Below, one piece after another: positions 9,395-21,511 of a stretch of 64,000 nucleotides of DNA. This DNA is from Spirometra erinaceieuropaei. Its lineage: Eukaryota; Platyhelminthes; Cestoda; Diphyllobothriidea; Diphyllobothriidae. The stretch spans positions 124,001 to 188,000 of the forward strand of contig CACRXP010000189.1 in the NCBI GenBank assembly GCA_902702965.1, read 5' to 3'. The notes below the pieces were generated by a model. That model had not been told where the DNA came from. It saw nothing but the letters and a program-made list of their open reading frames with translations, and made no database searches. Positions within the stretch are counted from its first letter, which is position 1, and each line of letters opens with the position of its first letter. Made by a program: the position numbers and the translations under genes.

Positions 9395-10353
9395 AAGTAG
9401 GTGGGCTAACGCATGAAATGTCAACCAAAATTACGAAATGTGTTTTCTTTTTGAAAAGATTAAGAAAGTATGGTTGTAAAACTAACCAGTCTGCAGTATA
9501 ATTATATAATAATTCAGCTACCACAGGATGCTGGCTTTCGAATAAACTTCCTTGCGGCACCATACAAAAACCGTACTCTGTGAAAAATGACTACTTAAGA
9601 TGCATGCATTTTTCTAATTGATTTTCGATGGCCCTAAAATTCCAATTGTATTTCGTGGAAAACATGGATAAAAGATATTCATTCTTCCGGTCTTTCGGTA
9701 GAAAATTACGTCTGCTTCTAATTTTATGCTCGAATGAAGGCTACTTTTCGGTTTTCAAAAAATTTCTAATTCCCGAAAAATTTTGAACCCGCTCTGCCGT
9801 TACACTTGCATTCAGGGTTTCCAGACTACAAGCCATGTATTTTCCGGGTACGGAAAACCACAAATTTCTTTAAGGTGTTAAGATGAGACCATACGGGGTT
9901 CATAGAATTTAGCATTGGATTTGATCTATATTGTAAATCTTACAAGCCACATTGTTAAATGCAGAGAAGTGACGTTTTGTGAGCGGCCATTTGACGGTAT
10001 TTAAAAGTCTCACAACTAGAAACTTTTTTAAATCCGAATAATTTCCCTCCATCGAGTACAAAATTGAAAGAAGACGTATTTTTCTACCGCAGGAGCGAAA
10101 TAATGAATATTGTTAGGCATGCCTTCCATAACATATCACTGGTCTTTTAGGGGCATCGAAAATCACCGACAAAATGTAGTTTTCGCATGCAGCCGGAAAG
10201 AAGTTATTTAAATAGCCGGCATCTTCAAGTAATTGAAATGTTATAGAATTATACAACAGACTCGTTAGCTTTACAACCATACTTAATCAGTCTTTTCGAA
10301 CCGAAAACACATTTTGGAATTTCGGTTCACAGTTCATGCTGATGCGCCTAGTC
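9395..10353. mobile_element. Foldback DNA element, near-complete copy
   Basis: Both outer arms (AGTAGGTGGGCTAACGCATG at the left, the complementary GCGCCTA end at the right) and the central region with CATTCAGGGTTTCC and ATTTTCCGGGTACGG are present. TA precedes the left end (9393-9394); the right end has mutated. The arms have diverged more than in the 1572-2555 copy, so it is older. Confidence 0.7.
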
Positions 10354-10693
10354 CAGGCAACATACGGTAAAGGTCGTTGCTTGTGACGATCGAACTGTTA
10401 TCAAACTGTAAATAAGTTTTATATGCCTATACCTGATTGCGTTCGACATCCTCACCTGTCTAAGAAAAGCCCTAGAAGGACTTTACATAAAGTCTCCTTT
10501 CCCGAAGAGCTACGATGATCGAGAATCAAGGTACTGTTGGGTAACAGTTTTTTTTTGAAAACCTATCTATAATTTTGCACAATTAAATACCTCTTATACA
10601 GCCTGCGTAACGCATGTGCACAGCCAAATCTTAAGTGTTCTCTATTAAATCTTTCTGTTTTAAAGTACGTTTTCCTGATTGTTTATTTTAAAG

Positions 10694-11512
10694 GAACAAC
10701 GGCAATATCTACAAGCGCTCACTCGCATGACTGAACTCACTTTTGGCGAATTGCAAAACGATAATCTGGAGAGTATACGAATTATCTCCAGCATGTTTCG
10801 CCTGATCGAAAATGAGATTCATAGCCAAGTAGGCAAAGAGACGACATTTGCCGATTGCCCCTTCTGTACAAAAGTTGCCCCCGAGACCAGGCATCCGGCT
10901 CCGCTTCTCATCAGTCAGACGGCCAAGGAGACCTTTGAGAGCGCAGAGTTTGACGAAAACATCCGTTGGATAGGGAGATGGCGTGGCAGACGTACTCTGA
11001 GCCTAGGAACACTGACAAACAACGTTGGGCGGGAAAAAGCCAAACTTCGGCGGACAATGACTTTGGAGAGGCTGCACGAGCCCTTTGTACTTCCGGAGGA
11101 GGTCAGCCAAAAGCAGACGTTTTTGCGACGCATCAAGAAACTGGCCACAGAGAGTTTAAACCGCTGTCGTCGTTCATTTCACGAAACGCACCTACTTCTG
11201 ATGACTGAGACGGCGGTGTTTCTGAGGGAAATTGAACAATACAAAGCCTTCAAGTCCGTCTTCTTGGAGCTGACAGAAGTGCGCATTGAGCTGGACGAGG
11301 GTAAGGCATGGGTTTGCCAGACTACGGACTATTTCAGTCAGACACAGTTACCTGCCTTTCGCCTGGCACTGGTCAGATGTGACGGCTCCCCTTCTGATGG
11401 ATCCTTAGAAGCTGCCGGTGATATGATTGGTTGGTGGAAGCGACTACTTCAGACAAACAAACTCCTGAAGACAATTATCCTCTACCAGTCTACAGTACGT
11501 AGACATCAGCAG
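10694..11512 (+). CDS. Spectrin-superfamily giant protein, exon 3
   Basis: This exon of 273 codons has phase 0 at both ends, with acceptor TTTATTTTAAAG and donor GTAAAT at 11513. The product is helical and highly charged, with repeat-like Trp positions (for example IRWIGRWRGRR and MIGWWKRLLQ) and helical ends such as LLKTIILYQSTVRRHQQ. This runs smoothly into exon 4 (TEDFKRGLQNWRARLL), a typical spectrin helix crossing an intron. A basic stretch around RKAKLRRTMTLERL-type residues interrupts the repeat pattern. Similarity to any single spectrin is too low by eye to number the repeats. Confidence 0.78.
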
Positions 11513-11930
11513 GTAAATACCTCGTAGAAGTTGCCTTAAAAATTGAGAGATTAAATGTTATACTCAATTTTGTCCAGTCCACTGTGGAGCTGGAAAGTCG
11601 AAAGTGTTTCCTACCACCATTTACCGTGGAACGTGTTTCTTTTACCTCATTCAATCCGTCTGGCTGGTAGAGTCGCCAAAAAACAAACACCAGCATGTTA
11701 CGTTAGCGAATATTTGTGCAAATTTGGACTCTAAGGCAAGTTCTTTAATTTAACGTTCCCCCTTACCTATATTACTTTTTAAAAATTTTAGTATTCGTGA
11801 TCAGTAAACTGTAAACAGTATGGAGTGACCAGAGTAGAAAATCGTTAAGAGAAATTTACAGGGCTCAGAGGATAAGAGGAATAAGTGAAGAGGAAGATTT
11901 GAGCACCGGAACACTTTGTTTATTGTCCTG

Positions 11931-11963
11931 ACCTTTCAGACTCGTACAGGAGTCCATCGTCAG
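11931..11963 (-). ncRNA. Hammerhead-like motif at the 3' end of Penelope-like remnant 1
   Basis: The minus strand reads CTGACGA, T, GGACTC, loop CTGTAC, GAGTCT, GAAA. Stem II is six continuous pairs (one G-U). One unpaired base follows CTGACGA. Stem I is not convincing in this copy. Hammerheads in Penelope-like elements are published knowledge; here only the core and stem II are clear. Confidence 0.45.
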
Positions 11964-12103
11964 AGCTAGTGGCATTAACAGAACAAACGGCAGATATAAG
12001 GCATGTAGACCAATCATCAACTGACGGCGCAAGAATGGATGAGACTACGCGGGACTCTAAACGCCGGCGCCAGATCGAAAAATCGATTGACCCAGTTCTC
12101 ATC

Positions 12104-12430
12104 CTATGCCCAGGCTTCAATCAATTGTCGGCCTGCTTTGTTTTTGGCGTGGGCGACTATTTTGGTGGCTGCGAAGTTTAACTCATGACTCATTTCGTAG
12201 GTGTGGACGGCCACTTGTGATAATGCGTCGCCTCGTCGCAAAGCCAGCTTATATTCATGTATGCGCGATCCGAGCCTGCGCCTAGTCTGCCCTGTGTAGT
12301 TACAAGGACAATTTTGACACGGAATGCGATACTTTACACCAGATTGCTCCTCAGGTTTTAACCGGTCTTTGATTTTCATGACCCTTTTGCGCATGGCGGC
12401 TTTGGGGCGGTGTGCAATTCCAACACTCAT
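12104..12430 (-). pseudogene. GIY-YIG endonuclease domain of a Penelope-like element
   Basis: About 108 codons resemble the C-terminal GIY-YIG nuclease of Penelope-like retroelements: KYRIPCQNCPCNYTGQT in place of GIY...YIG, then RLGSRIHEYKLALRRGD, a typical conserved Arg/His/Glu region, and ELIEAWA-like ending (RQLIEAWA). The YIG Ile is Thr. It overlaps the upstream reverse-transcriptase frame by four bases, so the two parts that form one protein in an intact element are separated by a frameshift. Confidence 0.75.
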
Positions 12431-12930
12431 TCCGCAGCAATGCCCTCAGTCGCTTCTGAAACACCCTTGATGTATGCCAGAGAATACCATATCGTCGGTG
12501 GTGTTGATGTTCGAGTTTTCTGGTGGTAACCGCGTAGAAAGCGACTTATGAATGCCCTTGGATAGCCACTATGCACAAACTGGTCGCGGAGATAACGGGC
12601 CTCAAGTGCTCTGTCCTCCGGTTTGCTGCAATGAGTTTGGATGCGTTTGAAGAGCGTCTTCACACAGCTTCGTTTGTGAGCCACCGGATAGTTGCTGTGA
12701 AAACCGAGAAGGTGTGTGGTGTTCGTTGCCTTCCTATAAACTGTCGTTTCAAGTTCACCGTTAAGGTTTCGTCTGACGAGCACATCCAGGAAGGGCAACT
12801 GCTGTTTCTGTTCTTCTTCCCTCGTGAATTTTATATCATGGAAGACTGCGTTGATCAGGCTGTGGAAATGTTGTAGCATGTCCTTCTTTACGATGGCGAA
12901 CTTGACGTCGACGTAACGGCGCCAAAACAC
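12427..12930 (-). pseudogene. C-terminal reverse transcriptase fragment of a Penelope-like element
   Basis: The 167 codons start near the catalytic motif (FWRRYVDV) and continue with HSLINAVFHDIKFT, LPFLDVLVRR, VYRKATNTT, HKRSCVKTLFKR and YPRAFISRFLRG. This is the thumb-side order of Penelope-type reverse transcriptases. The motif expected as YVDD reads YVDV, so the second catalytic Asp is lost. The palm motifs that should lie upstream are absent. It cannot be active. Confidence 0.8.
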
Positions 12931-13149
12931 TGGTTCATGTTGGATAAGAGGAATAGCATCGATGATGTTTCGAAAAGATTGGCCGGCTCTCCATTATCAA
13001 AGTGTTTTGTGCAAAAATCGACTAGAATTTTAAATCAGCGGCTAGAACAGTTGAGCTTGGGCTAATCAGTTTTTTTTCTCTTTCACTGCTTGGGCCTTCT
13101 GGCCACTGTTTTTGAAGCTTGGCAACCTCCTGCCTTGTTTGTTGTTACC

Positions 13150-13960
13150 GCAGTGGGTCCGGTTGCATCTCTGCTTCCCTTTCGGGTGAATTAGTCGAGG
13201 GACCGTGTTTGCTCATCGTTTATATGCTCCGTGTGACCGTCTTGTCCTGGTCGTGGCGCACGTAATGATGCAGTTTTTTATGGGCCGCTGAAAAGTCTAG
13301 ATACCTGTTGTTGGAGTATCAAATGTTCTGTCCTTGAGGTGCCCAGGCTTAAGATGATTGCTTTTTGAAAGTCAAAAGTGTGGGCAGTTTCTCCGATGTG
13401 AGTTTCAAGCTGTGAGTTCGGGTCTACTGTCCGAATTGTCCGTTTGTGCTTATGTAGACGGTTTCGCAATTTCCGCCCGGTTTTCCTAACGTAGTTGCAG
13501 TCTCCGTCGTTACAACATATTTTATAGACAACTGTCGCGGTTTCGCTGGCGGGCAGTGTGTCATTGAGTTGCACCAAACTGCACAAACTGTTTTTTGGGG
13601 GCGATGGATAATGCCTACTCTGAGGAGTTGTAACAGTCGTGAAACCGCCTCGGAGGCTCCTTTAATGAAATGCGTAGCCCTCCAGACTTCAGGTTGCTGT
13701 TTTTTTCGGCTGTCGTCTGTTTGCTCTGTGCTTGCATTGTTTGATGAAATCGCTTGGACATTCATTGACCCGAGAGGAGGCATTAAGTTATTGTCTTTCA
13801 GCGCTTTGGTCGGCTATTGTGCAACCAACTTCCACTGGGGTGATGCTGCACAACGCAGGACGCCATTAAGGTTCATTAACACCGACCATAACGCCAAGAC
13901 AGCAAAAGCGGACAAAAATCGATCAACCCAGAGCCAACTAATTCTGCCGTTTATTTAAAA
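13150..13960 (-). mobile_element. Second, different Penelope-like remnant (GIY-YIG tail)
   Basis: Two overlapping minus-strand frames (13278-13586 and 13424-13783) hold the pieces of one domain: FIKGASEAVSRLLQLLRVGIIHRPQ, then VVYKICCNDGDCNYV, TGRKLRNRLHKHKR and LETHIGETAHTFDF. This is a GIY-YIG tail of a Penelope-like element distinct from remnant 1. At least one frameshift separates the parts. The element is 5'-truncated and abuts remnant 1. Confidence 0.6.
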
Positions 13961-14889
13961 TTTAGGTCGAGTTTTGCACGAAACGCTTTGAGCCGGTCAA
14001 GCCCTCCGGAAAGTCAGCCATGCAATTCGTCTGATTCGCTGAGTTAGACACATTTCGCAGATTTTGGAATTTCTTACGTTTGCTAATCTGCAAATTTTTT
14101 TATTTGACCCAACCATTACGTAAATGATGATCACAATAATAGAAGATTTTAATTGACGCCTCTGCCAGATAAATCAGTCGTCTTGGTGGGAATATATCGT
14201 AGGCAAACTTATGATCATCAACTGGTGTTCTAGATGTTGAGAGTTCGTCTGTCTTGGAACTGAATGCTCACGGCGTGCCCCATGATTAAGACACAGGGCG
14301 AAGTCCGCGTGCAGTTATTCACGATCGACGGGACTTTAAAAGCATTTTCCTCACACGCTGCATCTTCCATTGGTGATATGACTAAGTCAAGACGGTTAGC
14401 AGTGAGCGCAAGCTTAGTGATTGGTCAATTTAGGCGGGTCGTCTGCGCGGACTACACACGAGCTCATTCAATGCTACTTTTTATGACACTGGTACTGATC
14501 CAGCTGACAGCATCCTAAGGCTCTCGCTGCGAGGGAGCCATATCGACCTGGCCTTGAGTTTCGTGAATAGCCGAGTTTTTAACAGGCAACCACCTAAGCC
14601 ACGACTGATTCCACGTCTTGGTAGCTCCAAGCGCGCCATACTTAGCATGCTGAGGAATACGATGATTGAATATGAGGATGGATTCCACAGTCTCTGCTCC
14701 CCCTGTTCCCTCTCCCATACATTGATGGCTTGTCCAACTCGCCCGCTGGTGATGTGAGTGGGTCCAGTATTTGAACAAGCTGGACGACCCCTCTACACGA
14801 TAAATTTCTGCTTCTTAATGCGCCGTGAAAATATCTGCCCTGACCGCCTGAAGGCAATGTATATTTAAATGTCAATTTCCAAGTGCAGA
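13961..14889. other. Intron 3 sequence, nothing recognised
   Basis: There are no exons in the right phase and no family similarity in the short frames. A fragment of the foldback family begins just after it. Confidence 0.45.
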
Positions 14890-15534
14890 TTAAAAAAGCC
14901 TCGTCTGTTTCTAATTGTCGAACTTTTAAATACCGTGAAATGACCGTTTGTAAATCGTCATATCGCTGCATTTACCAATGTGGCTTGTAAAGTTAACAAT
15001 ATGGATAAAATCCACTGCTGAGTTTTATGAACGCTATATGGTCCACCTTTATTACAGTAGGGAATTGTGTGATTTTCCTTACCTTTGTGGTTTGGAAACC
15101 CTGAATCCCAGTGTGACGGTAGAGCGAGTACAAAATTATTCGGGAATAAGAAATGTTTTTTTAAAACTGACTTATGTCCTTCCTTTGAATATAAAATTAA
15201 AAGAAGACGTAATTATCTACCAAATGAGCAAGAGAAAAAAATATTTTTTTATGAATGTTTTCCATAAAATATAATTGGACTTTTAAGAACATCGAAAATC
15301 AGTGAGAAAAATTCATGCTACTTAGGCAGTCATTTTTGCGGAGCATAGTTTTTGCATGCGTCCGGAAGGAAGTTCTTTCGAAATCCGACATCCTGCGGTA
15401 GCTGAAATATTATAGAATTATGTTGCAGGCTGACTAGTTTTACCAACCTACCTAATTAGTCTTTTCGAAACGAAAACGCATTTGGGAATTTCGGTTGACA
15501 TTTAATGAGTTAGCCCACCTACTGTAAAAGAAGC
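14890..15534. mobile_element. Foldback DNA element, 5'-truncated copy
   Basis: The central region is in the opposite orientation to the 1572-2555 copy (for example GGTTTGGAAACCCTGAATCC), followed by the complete right arm ending GCCCACCTACTG and TA at 15535-15536. The left arm is missing. Confidence 0.7.
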
Positions 15535-16235
15535 CTTGTCTGAGACTAACAGAGTTTCCGCAAGTGTACACCAACTCCGCTATTTCGAAGGGCGTTTGCG
15601 CTCTGAAGCTTCTGACAATAAAATCTGGACCCGGTCAACAAAAATGAAATGGTGGGCGATAAAGCTCTGATGTGATGCTTCAAACGAGGATGCACCGATA
15701 ATCTTTCGCACACAATGTGAGGAGGGCTGAAACAGCACACTTTTCTACTAAGGGAATAATTGGAAATTGCGGTGGGGTATGGTATGCAACCCCCTTGGCG
15801 AGACCGTAGTTAGCAACAAACCTAACGCTAACCATTGCCATGCCTTCAGTGGGGAAATCTCTAACCTGCGAGGAAAAGTCGGACGTAACAGTGACCTTAG
15901 GCAAAACCCTAAAAGTCTTTCCCTAGCTTCCATGTCAAGTTCAAACTCTTGCCCAAGCCTGGAAACCCTACTCCTAAGAATAGCCCACTTAACACCATTT
16001 TTTCGCCGTTGTCCAATCCCTAGCTCCCAGCCCAAAGTGGTCAACTTTAATATTGATAGCGTTATTGGAGGTCAGAACCTGCTTTTCGCATGCCCCTTTC
16101 GTGACCTATGGCCAGGCAAACCGTTATAAAACACACCTACCACCCAGGGTATTACATACCATATCCTTACCGAAATTGTTTTCAAAGAAGTATTTACAGA
16201 CCAGGACCTCTGCATATAGAGTCAAAATCTGGGCG
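15535..16235. other. Intron 3 sequence before the assembly gap, nothing recognised
   Basis: Overlapping short frames occur on both strands without family similarity. I see no repeat belonging to the families described here. Confidence 0.4.
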
Positions 16236-16411
16236 NNNNNNNNNNNNNNNNNNNNNNNNNNNNNNNNNNNNNNNNNNNNNNNNNNNNNNNNNNNNNNNNN
16301 NNNNNNNNNNNNNNNNNNNNNNNNNNNNNNNNNNNNNNNNNNNNNNNNNNNNNNNNNNNNNNNNNNNNNNNNNNNNNNNNNNNNNNNNNNNNNNNNNNNN
16401 NNNNNNNNNNN
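16236..16411. other. Assembly gap (run of N)
   Basis: There are 176 undetermined bases. Protein-like frames reading across it are meaningless. Confidence 0.99.
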
Positions 16412-17049
16412 AACATTAACTATGTCGATCTGAAAACACGGTCTCAGTAAAAATGTTGTCTTTCACTCTGTTTTTGCATGCGACCTCATGCTTGTAACAG
16501 TGGACCCAATGTTCCCAAATGTAAAGGAGACTTAAACGGAATGAATTCCTAATTAAATGAGCATTTCTTGATAACTATTTACCATCAGGGGTCAAAGCAA
16601 CAACCTCTGGTCAGATCGATGTTCTTACAATTGAATAGCTGATTGACGCTCCGGATTTACCGATAATTGGGTCGTCCAGCTAATTCTTACGATGACTCTG
16701 CAGTTGAACGCAAATGCAAAACAGAAGTTCCGTATTTCATAGAGGTATCAAATCCTTTCGGGATGTTTCAGTGGTTTTTTGCACGAAATGCTAACCGCAA
16801 TTCTAATGTTTGCTTATGATTAGAAGGGGTTGCTTACGCATGGCTGTAGTGTTGCTTACCACACAGCATAATCGTGGTATATTTTTGTCACGCCAACAAA
16901 TCGTCTCTGTAATGTATTTGCTTCCCACCGTTCGCGGTAACCGCTGTCGGGTAAAATAACTGCTGAATTAGTATTATCCTGACGAATGAAAGAGAATATG
17001 CGCATATCAGGTTCTCGTTTAAAAGAAGACGAAGGTACGATCACTGGTA

Positions 17050-17112
17050 CGGTGGCTTTATCGGTCTTTGCTTTCGAACTCTAACAGGAAGTCATCATCA
17101 GAGACTGTCCGA
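17050..17112 (-). repeat. Fragment of a Penelope-type 3' end with a hammerhead-like core
   Basis: The minus strand contains CTGATGA, T, GACTTC, loop CTGTTA, GAGTTC, GAAA, corresponding base for base in layout to the block at 11931-11963. Five of six stem II positions pair. The rest of the element is not recognisable. Confidence 0.45.
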
Positions 17113-17182
17113 GTGCAGCAACGTGTGAACATTTATATCATTGTACCGTGTAGTTGGGGGCATTACGTCTGTGGCTAGGTCT

Positions 17183-17352
17183 GGTTCTTGCTGCCTGGCC
17201 CACAATGGTCCCCCGGAGTGGTGACGGCGCTTGTCCTTCGTGGTGATGGGAGCTGCGCCACCTGGCTGCGTGGGCAGAGTGCGGGAATGCCCCGCGAAGG
17301 AAAAACGCCGTCACCATGCCGGGGGACCATTGTGGGTCAGGCAGCAAGAACC
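17183..17352. repeat. GC-rich inverted repeat (hairpin of about 170 bp)
   Basis: The left arm 17183-17229 and right arm 17306-17352 are reverse complements at 44 of 47 positions (ends GGTTCTTGCTGCCTGG and its complement), with partial pairing continuing inward. The GC content stands out sharply from its surroundings. It could be a short MITE or a separate foldback. No open frame in it is credible. Confidence 0.7.
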
Positions 17353-17539
17353 TTCGTCTTCTTTCAAAGTATTATCTTTTCCGATTTGTCCTTATTCCTT
17401 AAAAATCCAAATCCAAATAAAAGACATGTGCAAGGGTAGCCCTTCTTGCATTCATTTGCAAAAACCTCATCTTTCTCAAGTTCAAATTCTTAAAAAGGAT
17501 ATATTTTTGATCAATAAATTTTACTGGTTCCTAATTTAT

Positions 17540-18115
17540 CTGAGACCTCAACAGCCGCTGCGCGTGCATTTAGGGTTTCCAAACTGCATGTCGTAAACTT
17601 TAAATATAACGAAAATAATCCATTCCTCGATGCTATTATAGAGGTGCAAAATATAGCTCATTAAAGTTTGCAGTCGATATGGATCGCGTTTAAACCTTCA
17701 TAATTTGTATTGGAAAAACCTACAGATGCGATGCTAATTGAACAGCGCTTTGCAGTCCAAAAATCACGTAATCGCAAACTCATACGCTGGCAGATACCAT
17801 TTTTAAAATACAAGATTCAAAGAAGACGAGTGAGTAACTGAGAGGATACTTTTATGCGTGTTTTCTAGTAAGTACATTTCAATTAATAAGGACATCAAAA
17901 GTTGGTCGAAAATCTCATATAACCTAGCCAGTCATTTTTGCAATGTGGTCTTTTTAGACTTCCAAATAGAGCCTCATTTATATGTCGACATCCTGGCCGG
18001 CCTGAAATATCTAATAATTATTCTGCCTGAGGATTAATATTTCAATTCCACACAATTACTTTCTTCTAATTACAAACACATTCCGGCATTTAATTAACTT
18101 CTCAAGAAATACTGC
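17540..18115. mobile_element. Degenerate foldback element copy
   Basis: Decayed central (TTTAGGGTTTCCAAACTGCA) and right-arm motifs (CAAAGAAGACG, GTTTTCTAGTAAGTACATTT, GTCATTTTTGCAATG, GTCGACATCCTG) appear in the family order. The ends are lost. Confidence 0.5.
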
Positions 18116-19650
18116 ACCGACTGCAGACTGGCATTGAGTCCGTAGACCGATGTTTTAACAATGACTTCGCAACAACCTCTCATTGTTTCGGGCCTTAGGT
18201 CTGCGCGTTCCGGAATTACTTTTAGTAGATGTACGCGAGAATCTACGCCAGAGCCAGGTATTGAAATGTCCTTTGTTTTCTTTGCTAATTAACCTGAACT
18301 GACGATTTCTCGGTGCACTTTGGTTGTATGGGACATTTCTGAAATTGAGCTCCGACTGAATGAAATGTCAGCATTTTTTTAAAAACCAAATCCGATTGTT
18401 GATTGGCATTCCCTTGTGACTTATAAAAGGAGTCAATTGTTTCACTCGACAGGCATGGCCGGGAAACAGGAAGAACAGTACCAATTTGATCTCCATTAAA
18501 TTTTTTTGTAAAAAGCAGTTAGTAAGTTTGTAACAGTTATTATTCTTTGAAACATCTAATGACTAGGAAGGAGGGTTTGCAATTGATTTTTGTAACAAAC
18601 ACAAAAATCCTCCTTCCCTTACTAAAGTCGACTATGACAGAACATATGCCGTTCAAATTTAATTAGCAAGGAAGAACAAATAAATTTCAGGCCCAAAGGA
18701 CTTGACTGAAAGCCATATTGTCTTTTAGAGGACTATGAACAGGAGAAAATAACTTGTTTAGGCGACAAAATTCTTAAACTGGAACCGAAAGGATTGGAAG
18801 ACTTCTCGGTTGGCAAGAGTTCAAAAGCAGGAAAAAATTACAATAAGTCTTAAATAAATGTCACAGTAGCTTAAGCAACCTGTCCCTTGAGATTTAGAAA
18901 TCGAAAACTTTTCAATGCGGAAATCATGCCGAACGAAATTTAACTAGAAGTGGTGTGTACGCGGTCAGGGAAAAATCTAGTAGTCTCAGGTAACCTCACA
19001 CCAACTAGCGCATCAGGCACATCGGTCGTCACATTACTTGTTGACATGAAGGCGTTCACACGTAATGGTTTTGCAGGAACTTATTACTCTCTGATATTTA
19101 AAGGCAATAGCATAAATTAGCTGTCGTCATCCGAGAAGAGATTAGGACGAATATGCCAGTGGGTAGGTTGTTATAAACCAACGAGTTCAGCCTCTTTCCG
19201 CGGTTCCGTAAGATTTAATGAAATTTGGAAAGAAACCGGAAGTTGCAGTGATAATAAATGACAGATCACTTTTTTAACAGACTTACTTGGTGTCCAGCAA
19301 ATCGCTTTTTTCTCTGGTATTTCAGGAACTTCCGAGAATAATACAACAATTTAACTCACGCGACCGATGGCGTGCATCGTGTTGCTTGCAGCATGGCAAG
19401 TGCAGGGACGGTAAAAATTGCGTCATTTATTGTATAATGGTAGAAGACTTGCACTGCAGCTATCGCGCTCTCTTTCTCTTCAACCCCCTGGGGTCGGTCT
19501 CAGGGGAGAAGCAGGAGGACTGGGAATGGGATTGAGAATAAAGTCTAACAAACACTGATCGTCTATTAATGTTTCCCATACGCGCCTGTTCTGCTCACAA
19601 CCGATCAGATTTTCATTGAAACACGAAAGTGGCAGCTCGGACGCCATTTA
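18116..19650. other. Intron 3 sequence, nothing recognised
   Basis: AT-rich sequence without supported exons, RNA genes or repeats. Confidence 0.45.
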
Positions 19651-20638
19651 GAGTGAGTGACCGATCTCATGAAATGTTGGCTGCAATCCTGAAATTAGTT
19701 TTCGATAAGGAAGAATTACTTAGGCGCGGTTATAATAGTGATTATCCTGTGGTATAATCCTATAATATTTCGGACTCGGCAGCATGTCAACTTTTGAGTA
19801 CACTGCTTTTCAAATTCCTGTAGAAACCTAACGGGGTAAAAAACGACTACGTAAGTAGCATCCGTTTTTCTCATCCATTTTCGATGGTCTTGCAAAATTA
19901 AATATGTCTTATAAAAAACATGAACGAAAATGTGCATTCTTTCGGCCGATTGATAGAGAATTACGCTTTCGTTGTATTTGATACCTAAGAAAGGAGTCCA
20001 CTTAGTTTTTAAATATTTCCTAATTATGAGATTTGTTTAGACTGTGCAGTGTCCATTAACCTACCATCGTACCTGGCCGTTTACCACGGCTCCTTATGCA
20101 ATGCACAACATAACCTGCATCCATTGCAACATTTTATGGACACTAATGATATCTTGCTGACGGTATAGAAAAATATGCAATTTCCCTAAGCGAAACGCAT
20201 GCACCTTGCAGACTGAGATCATAAAGCGCTAATGCAACAAATAATCGGGTCCAAATTATTCGGCAATTAGAAGACTTTTTAAAACATAATTGTACTCCTT
20301 TCTTGAGTATAAAATATAAGAAAGACGTACTTCTCTAGTAATCGACCGAAAGAAGGCATATTTTCGATTATGGTTCTTATAAGGTATATTTAAATGTACA
20401 AGACGACCGAATATCGATGTAAAAAGGGTGCTACTTAAGTAGTCCCTTTTAACCGCATGAATTTTCTACAGGAAATTGAAAAACAGTGTATTCAAGAGCC
20501 GACATCCTGCCGAGTCCAAAATGTTATAGGATTATGTCGTAAACTAATCAGTATTACAACTGCGCCTAAGTAATCCTTCCTAATTGAAAACGCATTCCGG
20601 AATTCCAGCCAACATTTCATGAGATCGGTCACTCACTG
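19651..20638. mobile_element. Foldback DNA element, second subfamily, complete copy
   Basis: The termini are GAGTGAGTGACCGATCTCAT at the left and the complementary GATCGGTCACTCACTG at the right (one mismatch at the first base), flanked by TA on both sides (19649-19650 and 20639-20640). The length, arm layout and internal motifs match the 1572-2555 family, but the outer end sequence differs, defining a second subfamily. Confidence 0.75.
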
Positions 20639-20640
20639 TA

Positions 20641-21511
20641 AGTGAGAATGTCATAAAACCAAATTAATAAGGAGTCCTTGCAGCCTGACTCCATGTCCTT
20701 AATAGATAATCGGCCTATTCCGTCTCTTGGCAACCTTTTAGGCCACGACTTGTAGCGCACCGTGATTGTCGAAAAGCACGTCAGACTTTTTATGGTAGGC
20801 AAATGCGCTGAGAGGTCGTGGGGATAGAGGCCCCAGACTCGGCTTCATTATCTCCTTCCTCTTCCAGACTCTATTCTGCCATCCAGACTGTTAAAACTTC
20901 TATTGTTGAAGAAAGGTGCAAGCCGTTGGCTAAGTGTGAAAATTCACCGGTACCCCCCGTCACACCCCCTCTCCCACCGTGTGTGCCACTTGTTGTGGGA
21001 CTCGAGCCCGGACGATGGCCTACAGGTTGGTCTAGCATATCTCCCGCATAGTTCGTGTTAGGAACAAATCAGAAATTGTAGATATGCTATCAGACAGCAC
21101 ATGAGGGTGGCGAGAACCGATCTATCCTGATGGCCAGACGGGCGGGAGAATTTCCGCTACGCCTTCAAGATGAGGGTCTACAGTCCACTCAGATGGTCTC
21201 ATGACCACTAGCGATCAGTAATTAGGAAGTGATTGGTCACAATACGTCGAGAGACGACCTGTCTAGATTAGAAGAGAACAGCACGCGCCATACTACCGAC
21301 CTCTTTCAGAACAACGAAAATCCGTTCGTGCTGTGGCAGTGGTTTGCAAAACCCTAGTATTTCATCAATATCTGTGCTGGACCGCAACCATTATGACTCG
21401 ACCCATCTGTACCTTAGCCCCATATCCTTCCTGTCGTCATCGATTGGTATTCTAGTTTCATTCAGTGTCATGCTTCTTAGTGCCTTTTTATGATTTAAGA
21501 TTCTCCAACAG
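20641..21511. other. Intron 3 end, nothing supportable
   Basis: A proline-rich open frame at 20818-21051 was considered as an extra exon but lacks matching splice sites. Otherwise nothing is seen. Confidence 0.4.

Larger units (their letters stand above)
11890..13140 (-). mobile_element. Penelope-like retroelement remnant 1 (internally deleted, non-autonomous)
   Basis: The minus strand holds the C-terminal part of a Penelope-type reverse transcriptase followed by a GIY-YIG endonuclease domain. A hammerhead-like block lies at 11931-11963, just beyond the coding end. The 5' limit (near 13140) and 3' limit (near 11890) are shared with the copy at 29.6-30.8 kb, so the two look like members of one shortened family rather than independent truncations. 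Confidence 0.75.

Noticed and set aside
16053..16433. Open frames spanning the N run
   Set aside because: They exist only because unknown bases are translated as X.
20818..21051. Proline-rich open frame on + as an extra exon between exons 3 and 4
   Set aside because: No acceptor and donor in phase 0 frame it, and no family similarity is visible.
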